From Conchocele bisecta (taxonomy: Eukaryota; Mollusca; Bivalvia; Lucinida; Thyasiridae), in contig CM055280.1 of assembly GCA_029237695.1 (NCBI GenBank), positions 36,416,508-36,480,507 on the forward strand: a stretch of DNA of 64,000 bases, given 5' to 3'. The notes under the pieces are model-generated. The model did no database searches. It worked only from the letters and a program-made list of their open reading frames with translations, and had not been told where the DNA came from. This document shows, one piece after another, positions 44,266-55,095 of the stretch (position 1 is its first letter; each line of letters begins with the position of its first letter). The position numbers and the translations under genes are program-made.

Positions 44266-46746
44266 TTAAGTGGGCTCACTTTCATCATCCGAATCCGAAT
44301 CACCTATTGTAACAGCAGTCGTTCTGTTTGTGCACTCATGTTGGCACCGACAGATGTCAATGTATTGAAGGCCCACGGAATGGCACTGACACTTGCTGCT
44401 ATTACAGTTGCCATCCTTACAATACAAATGTGTCAGGTCCCTCAAGAATACTGGCGCTGGTGGATTTGCGAAGTAAACTGGCACCAGGATTCCATTTTCA
44501 TCTTTCTTCCATCCATTTCCGACTGGATCAGGAACCTCAGGATCTGGAATATGGCTTTGGCACCAGACTATTGTCTGAACTCGTGCACGCATTACATGGT
44601 GCTTGAATGCATCTTCTGTCGGTGGAAGTTGCGTTGCTGATTTGTCCGTGGATGTAGCGATCGCCAATCGGATTTCATCCATACTGTCATACGGTTTTCC
44701 ACTTGTCTTATTGTTGAAGCCGCCAAACAGCATCATAGTATACCTTCGCGCGACTGGTAAACATTCATCTATAGATTCTGATAAGCCCACCTTGGACAAT
44801 TCCCGTAGCTTGTCGGCACTTTTCACCAGTTTGTTGAACGAGGTTCGTTTCCCAACTTTGTATATTGAGCTGTTTGTGTCGCATCCAGTCAAGGCATGCA
44901 TGGCAGGTAAGCAGGAGCTTACGGTTTGGCCTATCTGTTGGGCAATCGAGTGGATTGGAACAAACATGTTTCTGAAAGCATGCCTCGTTCTATGCCCTGT
45001 ATGCATATATATTTCTGTGTCCGCGAAACGTGTATAGTAGTAATACAGAAGGATGACGAGCACATCTGTATCGTCAGTACGGATCAGAATACGGCCATGC
45101 GTTTGAGCCATATGTGTGGCATGCAGCACCATTCGGGTATCTGCCTCTTCCTGACTCGAAAACAAGTTTAATAAGCATTCCGTACCTTCCTTCGTCACAG
45201 ACTGTACTTCTCGTCCGTTCCGAAAACCACCGGCAAGTACAATGGATAGCTGCTGTTTCAGATGGCCTGGTGCATTCACAGCTACGTACTCACATACAAA
45301 GGCTGCCAACGATGCTTTGTTTTCAGAGTTACTCAGAAAACGGCGGTAATTTGGAACTGTGCGACCGCCACTCACCATATAGGCAGGTACATCGCTGTTG
45401 GCCGTGCGACGCTGACGTTCAGCTTCTTTGAGAGAACTGGCTTTATCATACCGGTCAAAGACGACAGTGACCGATGTAATCGACTTGTCCCGGGTAAAAT
45501 GTGACATGATATGTTTCAAAACGACTGCGCCTAGTTGGTCAAATGTTTTGAAGTGTCCTTCGTTCAGCGACTGCAGCAGTGCCATCGCATCGATGATATA
45601 TGCCGTGTTGCTGTCAGTATCAGCTTGCTGAACTGGAAACTCGTTGATCTCCTCAACGAAAGATTCAAGTTTCTTCGTCAACTCTGCCTTGTTTGTTTTG
45701 CGCATGGTGCCGTCGTCGTGAAATAGGGCAGGTGGAACCGAAGCCAATTCATGTTTCAAGACATCATTCATTTCAATGTCTCTATGATTCGCTACTGCCA
45801 GCAGTCGTCTGAACAGAACTTCCGAGTCTAGCATCAGTTTCGATGTTTTGCTTGTAGCAAATGGTTTTCGCATATTCGAGAAGGTCTTAACCTTACTGCG
45901 AGGGATTGATTCCCAGAATTTCACAGTACGTTCCTTCGAGATTCTTTCCGATACGAATTTATCAACTGCCTCTTGACTAGCAACTCGGAATTCATTCATC
46001 GACTTTTCAATGTCCGCAGACGCAACTTGCCCTGTGGCAATGTTTGCCAGACGTTCTGATACCGTGTTTAAGTCGAACGGATTTTGGTACTGTGTAGTGA
46101 CTAGATCAACTACCTTATCAACATCTGCTTCATTCCTTTCCTTTCGGCTTTTGCCCAATTCCTCGTGTTGACTAGCACCTTGGTTCTTGGATACAGTCTC
46201 TCTGAACTGTCCACAAAATTCACCTAGAATGTGACGAGTTACCAGCCACCGAGTCAATGCTCCCTTTCTACGAGTAAATCCAATGATTCCCCCTGATCCT
46301 TTTGCTTCTTTATTTATTGTTTGTTCAAGTGCCTGATCAGTTGGAACTGCATTGAAGGCGTGCCCGGATCGCCGTCTGACAACAAAGCCACCGTTCTCAA
46401 GATGTTCATATGCTTGTGGGTTGGTGGTCTTTAGAGCGAGCATATCGGCGATATACACGGGCGTGAACCGTGCGTAGTTTGTTCGTCGTGCCGCCCAAAA
46501 CCAGTGAACACTCTCCGTTACTGATAACATGTGGAGATCAAAATCGCCGTCTCTTTCTGCTCTCAAAAGCCGTAGTAACAGAAATGCAGCATCAAGGAAG
46601 TTCATCCAGTACCTGAATGTTGAACTTTGCGCTTCTCCATGTGTTCGGAACTCGCTTATGAGGTCAAGTGTATCTTGAAATTCGGCCTCTAGGGTTTCTC
46701 GAATCTCCTTTGCGGTCTCCACATCCTTTCTCCTTGATTGCATCAC
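44266..46746 (-). CDS. Element B protein, C-terminal half: PIN/XPG-like nuclease and CXC tail (826 aa)
   Basis: The longest intact frame of the window. Positions are in this frame. About 60-170 is a conserved helical block (FRYWMNFLDAAFLLLRLL, TNYARFTPVYIADMLAL, AVPTDQALEQTINKEAK) that continues the transposase. About 383-620 has the acidic motifs of a PIN/FEN-XPG-type nuclease: IIDAMALLQSL, VTVVFDRYDKASSLKEAERQ, SQEEADTRMVLHA (about 535), RTDDTDVLVILL and LTGCDTNSSIYKVGK (about 618). About 755-815 is Cys-rich, with CKDGNCNSSKCQCHSVGL and CRCQHECTN, like a tesmin/TSO1 CXC motif, probably DNA-binding. The acidic tail is GDSDSDDESEPT. Expected to act in the nucleus on element DNA. The first Met is not the natural start, since the upstream segment overlaps in another frame. 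Plus-strand frames here are shadows. Confidence 0.8.
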   Translation of the reverse strand: MMQSRRKDVETAKEIRETLEAEFQDTLDLISEFRTHGEAQSSTFRYWMNFLDAAFLLLRLLRAERDGDFDLHMLSVTESVHWFWAARRTNYARFTPVYIADMLALKTTNPQAYEHLENGGFVVRRRSGHAFNAVPTDQALEQTINKEAKGSGGIIGFTRRKGALTRWLVTRHILGEFCGQFRETVSKNQGASQHEELGKSRKERNEADVDKVVDLVTTQYQNPFDLNTVSERLANIATGQVASADIEKSMNEFRVASQEAVDKFVSERISKERTVKFWESIPRSKVKTFSNMRKPFATSKTSKLMLDSEVLFRRLLAVANHRDIEMNDVLKHELASVPPALFHDDGTMRKTNKAELTKKLESFVEEINEFPVQQADTDSNTAYIIDAMALLQSLNEGHFKTFDQLGAVVLKHIMSHFTRDKSITSVTVVFDRYDKASSLKEAERQRRTANSDVPAYMVSGGRTVPNYRRFLSNSENKASLAAFVCEYVAVNAPGHLKQQLSIVLAGGFRNGREVQSVTKEGTECLLNLFSSQEEADTRMVLHATHMAQTHGRILIRTDDTDVLVILLYYYYTRFADTEIYMHTGHRTRHAFRNMFVPIHSIAQQIGQTVSSCLPAMHALTGCDTNSSIYKVGKRTSFNKLVKSADKLRELSKVGLSESIDECLPVARRYTMMLFGGFNNKTSGKPYDSMDEIRLAIATSTDKSATQLPPTEDAFKHHVMRARVQTIVWCQSHIPDPEVPDPVGNGWKKDENGILVPVYFANPPAPVFLRDLTHLYCKDGNCNSSKCQCHSVGLQYIDICRCQHECTNRTTAVTIGDSDSDDESEPT

Positions 46747-47340
46747 GGAGTTTCTCCATGTGATGTCCTATCTGGGGCTGTGGTTCTTTGTCTTTCTCTG
46801 TTGTCACCCAATCGATAAAGGCATCAAAGAAGCATCGGCACATTGCGTCTAGGATGACCTTCATGCCCCTTACTCCTCTTGTCAGTTGTGCTCCTGTTAG
46901 CATCTGTCTGGCGGACTCTGTCAGTAAGCTGAGAAGGCCTCCATCTCCAAACAGCTTTCCAATGGAAGCGAGAAATGCCATTGTATGATGCATACCCACT
47001 AGTCTGAGTGTTACCTTACCTTCCAAACACGCTGGCTTTGTCCACAATATTTCTCTAGCTTTGGAATAGATGGCTAGATCAGCTGTCACTATGATGTGGT
47101 TTTGTCCAAGTTCCGCTGCCAGTCGGACAAGCTGATTGAGTGCTGTGAAAATTGTGGAGTTGTCTGACGGCGGTGCGTCTATGAAAGGTAAGTACCTGAC
47201 GGTCGTTATAGGTACAGAGGCCTTTGTAGTCACTGAATTATATCCTGACCATGCAGGGATATTATCAAGACCAGCCATATATGATCTACAAAGAGCCCAA
47301 GACAGGTCGGAAACCACAGCTTTACGGATATGGTAAATTT
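46664..47340 (-). CDS. Element B protein, middle segment: second part of the DDE-like core
   Basis: The frame carries VSDLSWALCRSYMAGLDNIP, NHIIVTADLAIYSKAREILW and LRLVGMHHTMAFLASIGKLF, then GDGGLLSLLTESARQMLTG. The ADLAIY aspartate and the LVGMHH block are conserved in this transposon protein family and fit a second catalytic D with its following strand (inference). It runs out of frame after LRDAIKEKG near 46720. The homologous continuation (KDVETAKEIRETLEAEF) is in the frame of the 826-aa part, so a 1-2 nt indel lies at about 46700-46735. There are no clear splice signals at either end. Confidence 0.7.
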
Positions 47341-49082
47341 GGCAGCATTGGCAACTGTGTCTGGAGCTGGACGTGTTGGTGGCTTTTGAAAATATGTTAC
47401 GCTTGACATGTCGGTGCCATAATCACCTGCGCCGATACTTCTCTCCGAGAGCCGGGGTATCTCAACATCCGATATCTGTCTGTCTTGGTCACACCTCTGA
47501 TATACAACCATGGCCATGGAATGGGTTGTTTCTTTGCCGTCTAAGGTGTGTTCATTTGTGTCAAAGTTATCAATTGCTGCATGAACTGTTCCCATGTTGT
47601 CGTCAGTGTTGGTAGTGTGTATACCGAATGGGACGAAAGGTACACCTTCTTGTGATAGCTGTTGTTTTTCTGCGGATGTTATGAATCGCAAAACTTCTTC
47701 ATAAGAAACACTGTATCCCAATGTATATAGCGTTCTCACCAACTTGGAACTGCCAAAGTCATGGTATGCCGTTAAAGCTAACCCCAGGTTAATTGGTGTT
47801 AGTATGCGCTTGCTTTGTGAAATTACGTTGTGGCATGTTGCTAACACCTGTATATTGTCACGTCTGTGAACTTCATCACCCGTGCCAGTGGCTGTATCGA
47901 ATGCTTTCGCATTTACTAGCCAGATGATAAAATCGTACAGTGGTCCTGGCACGAGTTGGCTGCAAGCGTCAATGCTTAAATCCTGCAATCGGTACGCTTG
48001 TGTAGTGGACTGAATGTCTTTAATGGCTCGCCGAAGGATACCTGCGGCCCCATATAATATCTGCCTGTCTGTGAGATACGCCCCTTGTATGTCTAACTTC
48101 GACTCCTTGTATTCGTTGGATTCGTCAAGTTCAGATTTCAATTTAGAAGCTTTGTGAAGTACAGCACCAACTGATACTGCACTGGAACATACAAGATCCG
48201 ATTGTCCCTTTCTCTGGAAGAACGATATATCTTCACCAAATTGTTTCTCCAGCCGTTGTTTAAGTTGCCATGATTTATATACATTGGCGAGTTCATCTGG
48301 AACTCCAGCTCTACCCAGAAATTGTATGTATTTAATATTTAGATCAGATAATGTGACTACTGACTTTGTCTCGGAGAAGATTGTTTGTTTGGTTTCGTTT
48401 AAAAGCATCTGAAATGCTTCTTCGTAAAGAACTGGCTCGTCGACCTTGTCTTCATGAGGTACTATAAAACTTACATTGCGTTTGCTGATGTAATGTCCAT
48501 AACATGAACGGTGATATTTCGCATCATATGCAAATAGGTCACCATATGCCTGCATGCGGGAAATGACAACTTGATCATTTCTCAACGTGGCGGCATTCAC
48601 TGTTTTCTGCCTTGTTGATTCGCCTGTCCCAGTGCTTACACCAGATAATGGCTCTTTTCTGTTACCAATTTTCTTGGCACTGCCACAAATGAAACAGTTC
48701 TCTCTGATATTAAAACCCGATTGGTTGTCTCTGGTCGACCTTCGAAGCTCTGGTGACATCGGCGATTCGCTTCTGCTTGACGAGACATCATCACTTTTAG
48801 GCGCTGTGTCACTGCTGTAAAATTTGTTTGTGTATGTAGCCCGACACACCCTATGATACCGTACGTTTACCTGATGTGAAAGTATATCCTGGCGATGCGG
48901 CCTTAATAAGTCATTTACTCGATCATGTTTAGCCTCCGCTATGTCTAACAATGTCTCTAACCTGTTACTGTTGGATTTTGCACGATATCCTTGTGTGACG
49001 CCTCTGGAATAGACTTTAGACATATTATGCATATGCTTCTATCCAGTTTCAAGCGTTTTGCCTCTGGTTCACCTAAATCCAT
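47320..49082 (-). CDS. Element B protein, N-terminal segment: two zinc-binding motifs and first DDE-like Asp
   Basis: The natural start is probably the ATG at 49082-49080: MDLGEPEAKRLKLDRSICII, then CLKSIPEASHKDI. This frame is lost near 48975, and the main frame continues YRAKSNSNRLETLLDIAEAK, HQVNVRYHRVCRATYTNK. CxxC plus HxxC make a first zinc-binding motif. A second follows (NCFICGSAKK, then DAKYHRSCYGHYISKRN). Further on come TPINLGLALTAYHDFGSSKL, LGYSVSYEEVLRFIT and AAIDNFDTNEHTLDGKETTH. That aspartate is the probable first catalytic residue. The frame then reads PPTRPAPDTVANAAKFTI, where it shifts into the middle segment near 47330. The ATG at 49032 is in the main frame but skips the first CxxC. 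Confidence 0.7.
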
Positions 49083-50349
49083 AATTGATTTGGAAGATGC
49101 GTACACACCAAACTTAATTCGGTTCTCGTTCGATGCTTATGTACAACAACACGTCGGTTTGATATACCCGTAATTTGTCGTAATAATTGGGGCGATATTA
49201 CTCTGTGTCTTTGCAGACTGAGCAGTGGACGATCAGCATCCGTTACCACATATATTAACACCGCCGTGATTTATATATGAAAGTGCAAATACGAATCATG
49301 CATTCAGGCGGCCTGTTAATTAATGTTTCATTTAAAGAGTAGAAAAATCACAGCGGTGTTACTTAAAGTTACATACAAAGAGCAAAAAATCACGGCGGTG
49401 CTGAATATAGTGACATTTAAAGAGCCCGAAGGGAGGTAACAATCACTTGTACGCAGATTATGTGCTATTTGTGTTCGGAACATCTCAAATCCAAAATGTT
49501 AAGAGTTTGTAGATGGACAAACGAACGGACGGGTGAAAGACTGCTCGGAAATAAGAGGCAAAAACTATAAACAATGTATCAATGTACTATTCGACATAGT
49601 TTGGACCCCACCCACCCACACACAGAGACACGACGGGGATTGGTCCATGTGAGTGGTTGCTATGGTTACATGATCGTTTTACGGACAACATTTATATACT
49701 AGTATAATATTAAATTATATTCTTATGTGTACGTAGTAATTTCATCGATATTAACCTAATAATACCAGTGTCATAATACAAACAAATACGTGCATGCATG
49801 TATTGAATTTTTCAATAAAATGTGGTTACCTTGGCAACATCCAAAAATACGTATTTCGCCAAGGTTTACTGAAATTCAACACATGGGTTCGTATTCTATG
49901 ATGATTTTTACATACTAGTACCTTCATTACACCAACTTGTATGATGGAGATTTGTCTGCACGAAAATAAATGTTGAAAATACTACTTTCAAATACGGCGA
50001 GACTGACTTAGTTACCATGGTAACAGAAATATACGTTTGAATGATAGAATATTTAGGTAAATATGAACATTTACACCATGTTTGTAAAATATATTGACTA
50101 AATCATATTTAAGCAAGTATAAAGGCTGAAAATCGTAGGCTAAATAAGAAAGTTATTTTCGGATGAAAAACGCAGTTGCCATGGAAATCAGCAAAAAAAC
50201 AATATTCGGCCGCGGTTTCGCAATTTTAACATGCAGATTCGATTTCTACGATGAATTTCCTATAAGAATATGTATGTTACATAAAGTTCTACTCTGGGTA
50301 GGGGTAACTCCTTAAATAAGCGTCGTACAGAGGCCCGTCTAATACAGTA

Positions 50350-52690
50350 TTATGAACGTACTAAGTTGGTGATTTTCTACAGCATGATAGCTATTCGCAT
50401 GAGGAATGCATGTATGAATGTGCTAAGTTTGTGACCTTGACCTTGGGGAAAGGGGTCAGGCGTTCCATCAAAGGAAACAGATGTTAAAAGACATTTACCC
50501 AAACGTTAAGTTTATGAATGTGCTAAGTGTGTGACCTTGACCCTGGGGTAAGGGGTGGGGTGGGTCATGTATTTGCTATAGCGCAATAGAGGATCATCAG
50601 ATGAATGCATGTATGAAATATCAAAGCGTTCCCTGTAAAGAAACAGAAGTTACACAACATTTACCCCAACGTTAAGTTTATAAACATGCTTAAGTTTGTG
50701 ACCTTGACGTTGGGATACGGGTTGGGTGGTGGGTTGTGGATTTGCTACAGCATGATATAGGGTCATCTGAGGAATGCATGTATGAAATATCAAGGCGTTC
50801 CATGAAAGGAAACAGATGTTATAAGACATTTACCCCAACGTTAAGTTTATGAATGTGCTAAGTTTGTGACCTTGACCTTGGGGTAAAGGGTGGGCGGTGG
50901 GTCATGGATTTGCGATAGCACGATAGGGTATCATCCGATGAATGCATATGTATAAAATATCAAGGGTTCCATGAAAGGAAACAGATGTGACAAGACATTT
51001 ACCCCAATGTTAAGTTTATGAATGTGCTAAGTTTGTGACCTTGACCTTGTGATAAGGGATGGACGGTAGGTTATGGATTTGCTATAGCACGATAGAGTAT
51101 CATCAGATGAATGCATGTATGAAATATGAAGGCGTTCCCTGTAAATAAACAGAAGTTAGACAACATTTACCCCAACGTTAAGTTTATAAACATGCTTAAG
51201 TTTGTGACCTTGACGTTGGGGTATGGGTTGGGTGATGGGTTGTGGATTTGCTACAGCATGATAGAGGGTCATCTGAGGAATGCATGTATGAAATATCACG
51301 GCGTTCTATGAAAGGAAACAGATGTTATAAGACATTTACCCCAACTTAAGTTTATGAATGTGCTAAGTTTGTGATCTTGACCTTGGGGTAAAGGGTGGGC
51401 GGTGGGTCATGGATTTGCGATAGCACGATAGGGTATCATCCGATGAATGCATATGTATAAAATATCAAGGGTTCCATGAAAGGAAACAGATGTTACAAGA
51501 CATTTACCCCAATGTTAAGTTTATGAATGTGCTAAGTTTGTGACCTTGACCTTGTGATAAGGGATGGACGGTAGGTCATGGATTTGCTATAGCACGATAG
51601 AGTATCATCAGATGAATGCATGTATGAAATATGAAGGCGTTCCCTGTAAATAAACAGAAGTTAGACAACATTTACCCCAACGTTAAGTTTATAAACATGC
51701 TTAAGTTTGTGACCTTGACGTTGGGGTATGGGTTGGGTGATGGGTTGTGGATTTGCTACAGCATGATAGAGGGTCATCTGAGGAATGCATGTATGAAATA
51801 TCACGGCGTTCTATGAAAGGAAACAGATGTTATAAGACATTTACCCCAACTTACGTTTATGAATGTGCTAAGTTTGTGACCTTGACCTTGGGGTAAAGGG
51901 TGGGCGGTGGGTCATGGATTTGCGATAGCACGATAGGGTATCATCAGATGAATGCATATGTATGAAATATCAAGGCGTTCCATGAAAGGAAACAGATGTT
52001 ACAAGACATTTACCCCAACGTTAAGTTTATGAATGTGCTAAGTGTGTGACCTTGACCTTGGGGAAAGGGATGGGCGGTGGGTCATGGATTTTCTATAGCA
52101 CGATAGAGTATCATCAGATGAATGCATGTATGAAATATGAATGCATTCCCTGTAAAGAAACAGAAGTTAGACAACATTTACCCCAACGTTAAGTTTATGA
52201 ACATGCTAAGTTTGTGACCTTGCCCTTGGGGTAAGGGTTGGGTGGTGGGTCGTGAATTTGCTACAGCATGATAGAGGGTCATCATATGAATGCATGTATG
52301 CAATATGAAGGCGTTTCCTGGGAATAAACAGAAGTTACACAACATTTACCCCAACGTTAAGTTTATGAACATGCTAAGTTTGTGACCTTGACCTTGGGGT
52401 AAGGGTTGTGTGGTGGGTCGTGGATTTGCTATAGCACGATAGAGTATTATCAGATGAATGCATGTATGAAATATCAAGGCGTTCCATGAAAGGAAACAGA
52501 TGTTATAAGAAATTTCCCCCAACGTTGAGTTTATGAATGTGTTAAGTTTGTGACCTTGACGTTGGGGTAAGGGTTGGGTCGTGGGTCATGTATTTGCTAC
52601 AGCATGATAGAGATTTACCCAACGTTAAGTTTGTGGACGACGCCGACACCGAAGCCGACGCCGACGCCGACGACGCCGGGGGTATACCAT
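50350..52690 (+). repeat. Satellite, CCTTGACCTTGGGG monomers, right block with a 505-bp higher-order unit
   Basis: About 14 monomers of roughly 168 bp. 50891-51395 and 51396-51900 are nearly identical, so three monomers form a 505-bp unit. The frames at 51126 and 51631 translate identically, 505 bp apart, and are not genes. The block ends with GACGACGCCGACACCGAAGC, (GCCGAC)n and GGGGGTATACCATAAG, then CTTCGTGCAGGCGAGCTAAA, which complements the block's start at 42465 (CGAAGCTCGCCTG). Confidence 0.9.
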
Positions 52691-53289
52691 AAGCTATTCT
52701 GCACTTCGTGCAGGCGAGCTAAAAATGAAATATTTTATATTTTTTAATAACACATATGATGGTTTCTATGAAACATACTTAATAATTATATTTTGGTAAT
52801 TGTTTAGGTAATGACACAGTTTAACCCCCAGGCCACTAATGTCCACGTGACGTGACGAGACACTGACCATTGAACGATTACCACAACATGGGTTTTCTAA
52901 CGTCTCAACGGTAGTACTTGATGATAAAACAGAGAAATTCGCAAACAAACTTAATTAAACCCTCTATAGGGATTGGACCGGCCCGCCGGAACACGGTTCG
53001 GGGAACACATTGATAGCACAGGTGACATACTCGGACCTAGAACTCAGAATATGGCATATGCAAAGAAAGTTGCCTAACCTAATCGTTTCTATAGACGATA
53101 CATCGTTATTTATATCCTATAGGAATGGGGAGCTGGACTAACGTTTTGAAATTTACCATTTTCTGGGACATGGATCGGAGTGTTCCACCCATGATTGATA
53201 TGTCAGTAAGCTATCATTATTTCGCTTAACAATATTATCTACCGTGACGAGTCTTCACTTCCCGTTAGTAAATCTGGCAAATACTTACA
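52691..53289. other. No gene recognised
   Basis: End of the satellite (to about 52725), then AT-rich sequence without features. Confidence 0.35.
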
Positions 53290-53840
53290 GTGACTGAAAA
53301 AATGGGGCTTATTTCATTTAGACCAGCTCCTGATTAAATAGTACTGACCTATTTCGACTATTATAATGCTTGTTAGAAGCATGACGGGTGTTCCGTGGAT
53401 GGTATAGCGAACAGTGCAGATCCTGATCAGGCTGTGCGGATGCAGACTGATATGGATATACACTGGTCGAAAAAAAACATAAGTCCCCCCCCCCCATTTC
53501 TCCATAACGAAATGCATGTTAGGGAAACGACTGTTTCTCAGATAAATTTCCGCAGCGTTTTGTCGTTTTAAATGATATCATGTTTAACCACATATTTGCG
53601 GAATTTGTCCACGAATGTATAGATGTGAGAGAGAGAGATGGGCATCCGCACAGTCTGGTCAGTGTCTGCACTGGTCGCCATTCCGTCAATCAAACACCTG
53701 CCGTGCTTCTAGCAAGCAATGTAGATCGTCATCAAGCTATATATGTGTGTTATTTCACCAGATAGCTACACTGGTCACAATGCCCATAAGACCCATTTCT
53801 CCAGTCATATCCAGATACATGTCAAAGAGTTCCTGACTGG
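53290..53840. repeat. Two GGAGAAATGGG-type repeats
   Basis: 53290-53515 has GACTGAAAAAATGGGGCTTA, GCGAACAGTGCAGATCCTGA, TCAGGCTGTGCGGATGCAG and ACACTGGTCG. 53635-53835 has GGCATCCGCACAGTCTGGTC, TAGCTACACTGGTCACAATG and CCCATAAGACCCATTTCTCC. Frames across them are by-products. Confidence 0.7.
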
Positions 53841-54674
53841 TACAGAAAGCGAAAATGCCAAATTATTCCAATTTATGCCAAACCAAATAGTCTCCCCTGT
53901 TTATCAGTTTATCATAAAATCTTGCATGTTTCCAATAACTGTCATGTACCTGAATATAACGCATGTTTTTATTTTTATTTGATAAAATAAAAGCATGTAC
54001 AAACTACTGTACATGAAGGGGACACCGCCCATAGCTGTATATCATACATTCTCAAACATGTACCGCCGATGATTCCCTTTAGGAGTATGATCAATTATGT
54101 GTTAAGGCATTAGGTCATAGATAGATACACTTGCTTACATGTCACTGAATTTGATAGCTAATAACAGAGTACAGTAGTGGGTATATATGGTAGGTGTTGT
54201 TTGGTTGGCCAGGTAAAAGTGATACGCTGTGCCATTTTCTGCTATTTATAATGGTGGTTCATGTTGTTAAAAACACAGGCACACACCTGTCTAGAAAACT
54301 GTTTTACTGTTTGGTGTAATATAATTGATAGGAGTATTTTCTCCTGGTTTTTCTACATTTGATTAGCTACATTATATATGTTCTACTTCACATCTTGGGT
54401 TCTTTGTCAAACGGCAGACCAGGTGAACTGGCTGATGACTGAAACACACAAAGATGGCCGACTTGGCCACTCCATGTGTCGTATAGCATACAGTAACGAG
54501 GCAGTATTCACATATATGATATACATATATTCTATCACATTTAATGAGCATTTATCTTTGAATCAAACGATGATCAGGTATAGAACGGGTCCTTAAAAAC
54601 ACATGTAATTCACCGAAGGCCTCTTATAGTATAATGTTGACTTCCTCCTACTTTACTTGTTATAAATACAAATT
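53841..54674. other. No gene recognised
   Basis: AT-rich. One AAAGATGGCCGACTTGG occurs at 54450. No credible exon. Confidence 0.35.
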
Positions 54675-54899
54675 AGACACGTCATGCGATTTTGTACCTG
54701 GACATCTGCGTATTTTATTAAATACGTTTACAAAATTGACAATATGTTTTATAAACTAGTCAAAAGTTTACAAAATTTTCAAAGTAAATGCAAATTTTGT
54801 CAACTTTTGGCGCCATTCGCGGAAAATATTGTAAATTTTGTAAACGTATTTCATGAAATTACGCAGATGTCCGAAGGTACAAAATCGCATGGCGTGTCT
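54675..54899. mobile_element. MITE, GAGACACGTCATGCGATTTTGTACC family, copy 3 (complete)
   Basis: AGACACGTCATGCGATTTTG, TACCTGGACATCTGCG, AATACGTTTACAAAATTGAC pair with TTGTAAACGTATTTCATGAA, CGCAGATGTCCGAAGGTACA, AAATCGCATGGCGTGTCT. It ends 52 bp before the ATG of the signal-peptide exon. Confidence 0.85.
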
Positions 54900-54951
54900 C
54901 AAATATGCACCGACGAGAAAGTCACTTCTCCGCCCATTTGTCACGGTGGGC

Positions 54952-55095
54952 ATGAGGATACACGTTGCTCTATTCGTGCTGTGCGCCCTGGGTGTATTTG
55001 CCCAGCGTGCCTGGGCACGACACAGAGCGCCCTCCAGCGGATTTCGGATGCCCTCCAGACGGCACCTCCTGACATGGAACACTTTCGTTAACAAG
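54952..55095 (+). CDS. Signal-peptide exon of an unidentified secreted protein
   Basis: ATG at 54952 encodes MRIHVALFVLCALGVFAQRA, then WARHRAPSSGFRMPSRRHLL, TWNTFVNK: 48 residues ending in phase 0 at ACAAG|GTCAGT. Residues 1-17 are a textbook signal peptide (R at position 3, hydrophobic core, small residue before Q18). The rest is basic and Arg/Ser-rich. GC content (about 58%) stands out from the AT-rich flanks, which supports coding. A longer upstream in-frame Met (54853) lies in the MITE. Downstream exons were not identified within the window: the candidates at 59577 and 61027 do not give a supported join. Function unknown. Confidence 0.45.

Larger units (their letters stand above)
43201..50349 (-). 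mobile_element. 7.1-kb DNA transposon (element B), transposase + nuclease + CXC protein
   Basis: It interrupts a satellite monomer. TTAT precedes it (43197-43200) and follows it (50350-50353), a likely 4-bp target duplication. Inverted repeats of about 160 bp lie just inside: TACCCCTACCCAGAGTAGAA from 43233, complement ending at 50306. They continue through GGAAATTCATCGTAGAATTC and TTAAAATTGCGAAAACCGCG. The outermost 32 bp (left) and 43 bp (right) are not inverted copies, so the exact boundary is uncertain. One minus-strand coding region fills 44266-49082. Two direct repeats with TTCAAGATGGCCGCCAAAT (43890, 44077) lie at the 3' end. Transposase plus XPG-like nuclease and a 3-4 bp duplication recall the Academ superfamily. 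The assignment is from memory and tentative. Confidence 0.8.

Noticed and set aside
44328..45726. Plus-strand frames opposite the element B coding region
   Set aside because: Antisense shadows of the 826-residue frame, with no family resemblance.
51126..51816. Two identical 61-residue frames
   Set aside because: They lie in satellite monomers exactly one 505-bp higher-order unit apart.
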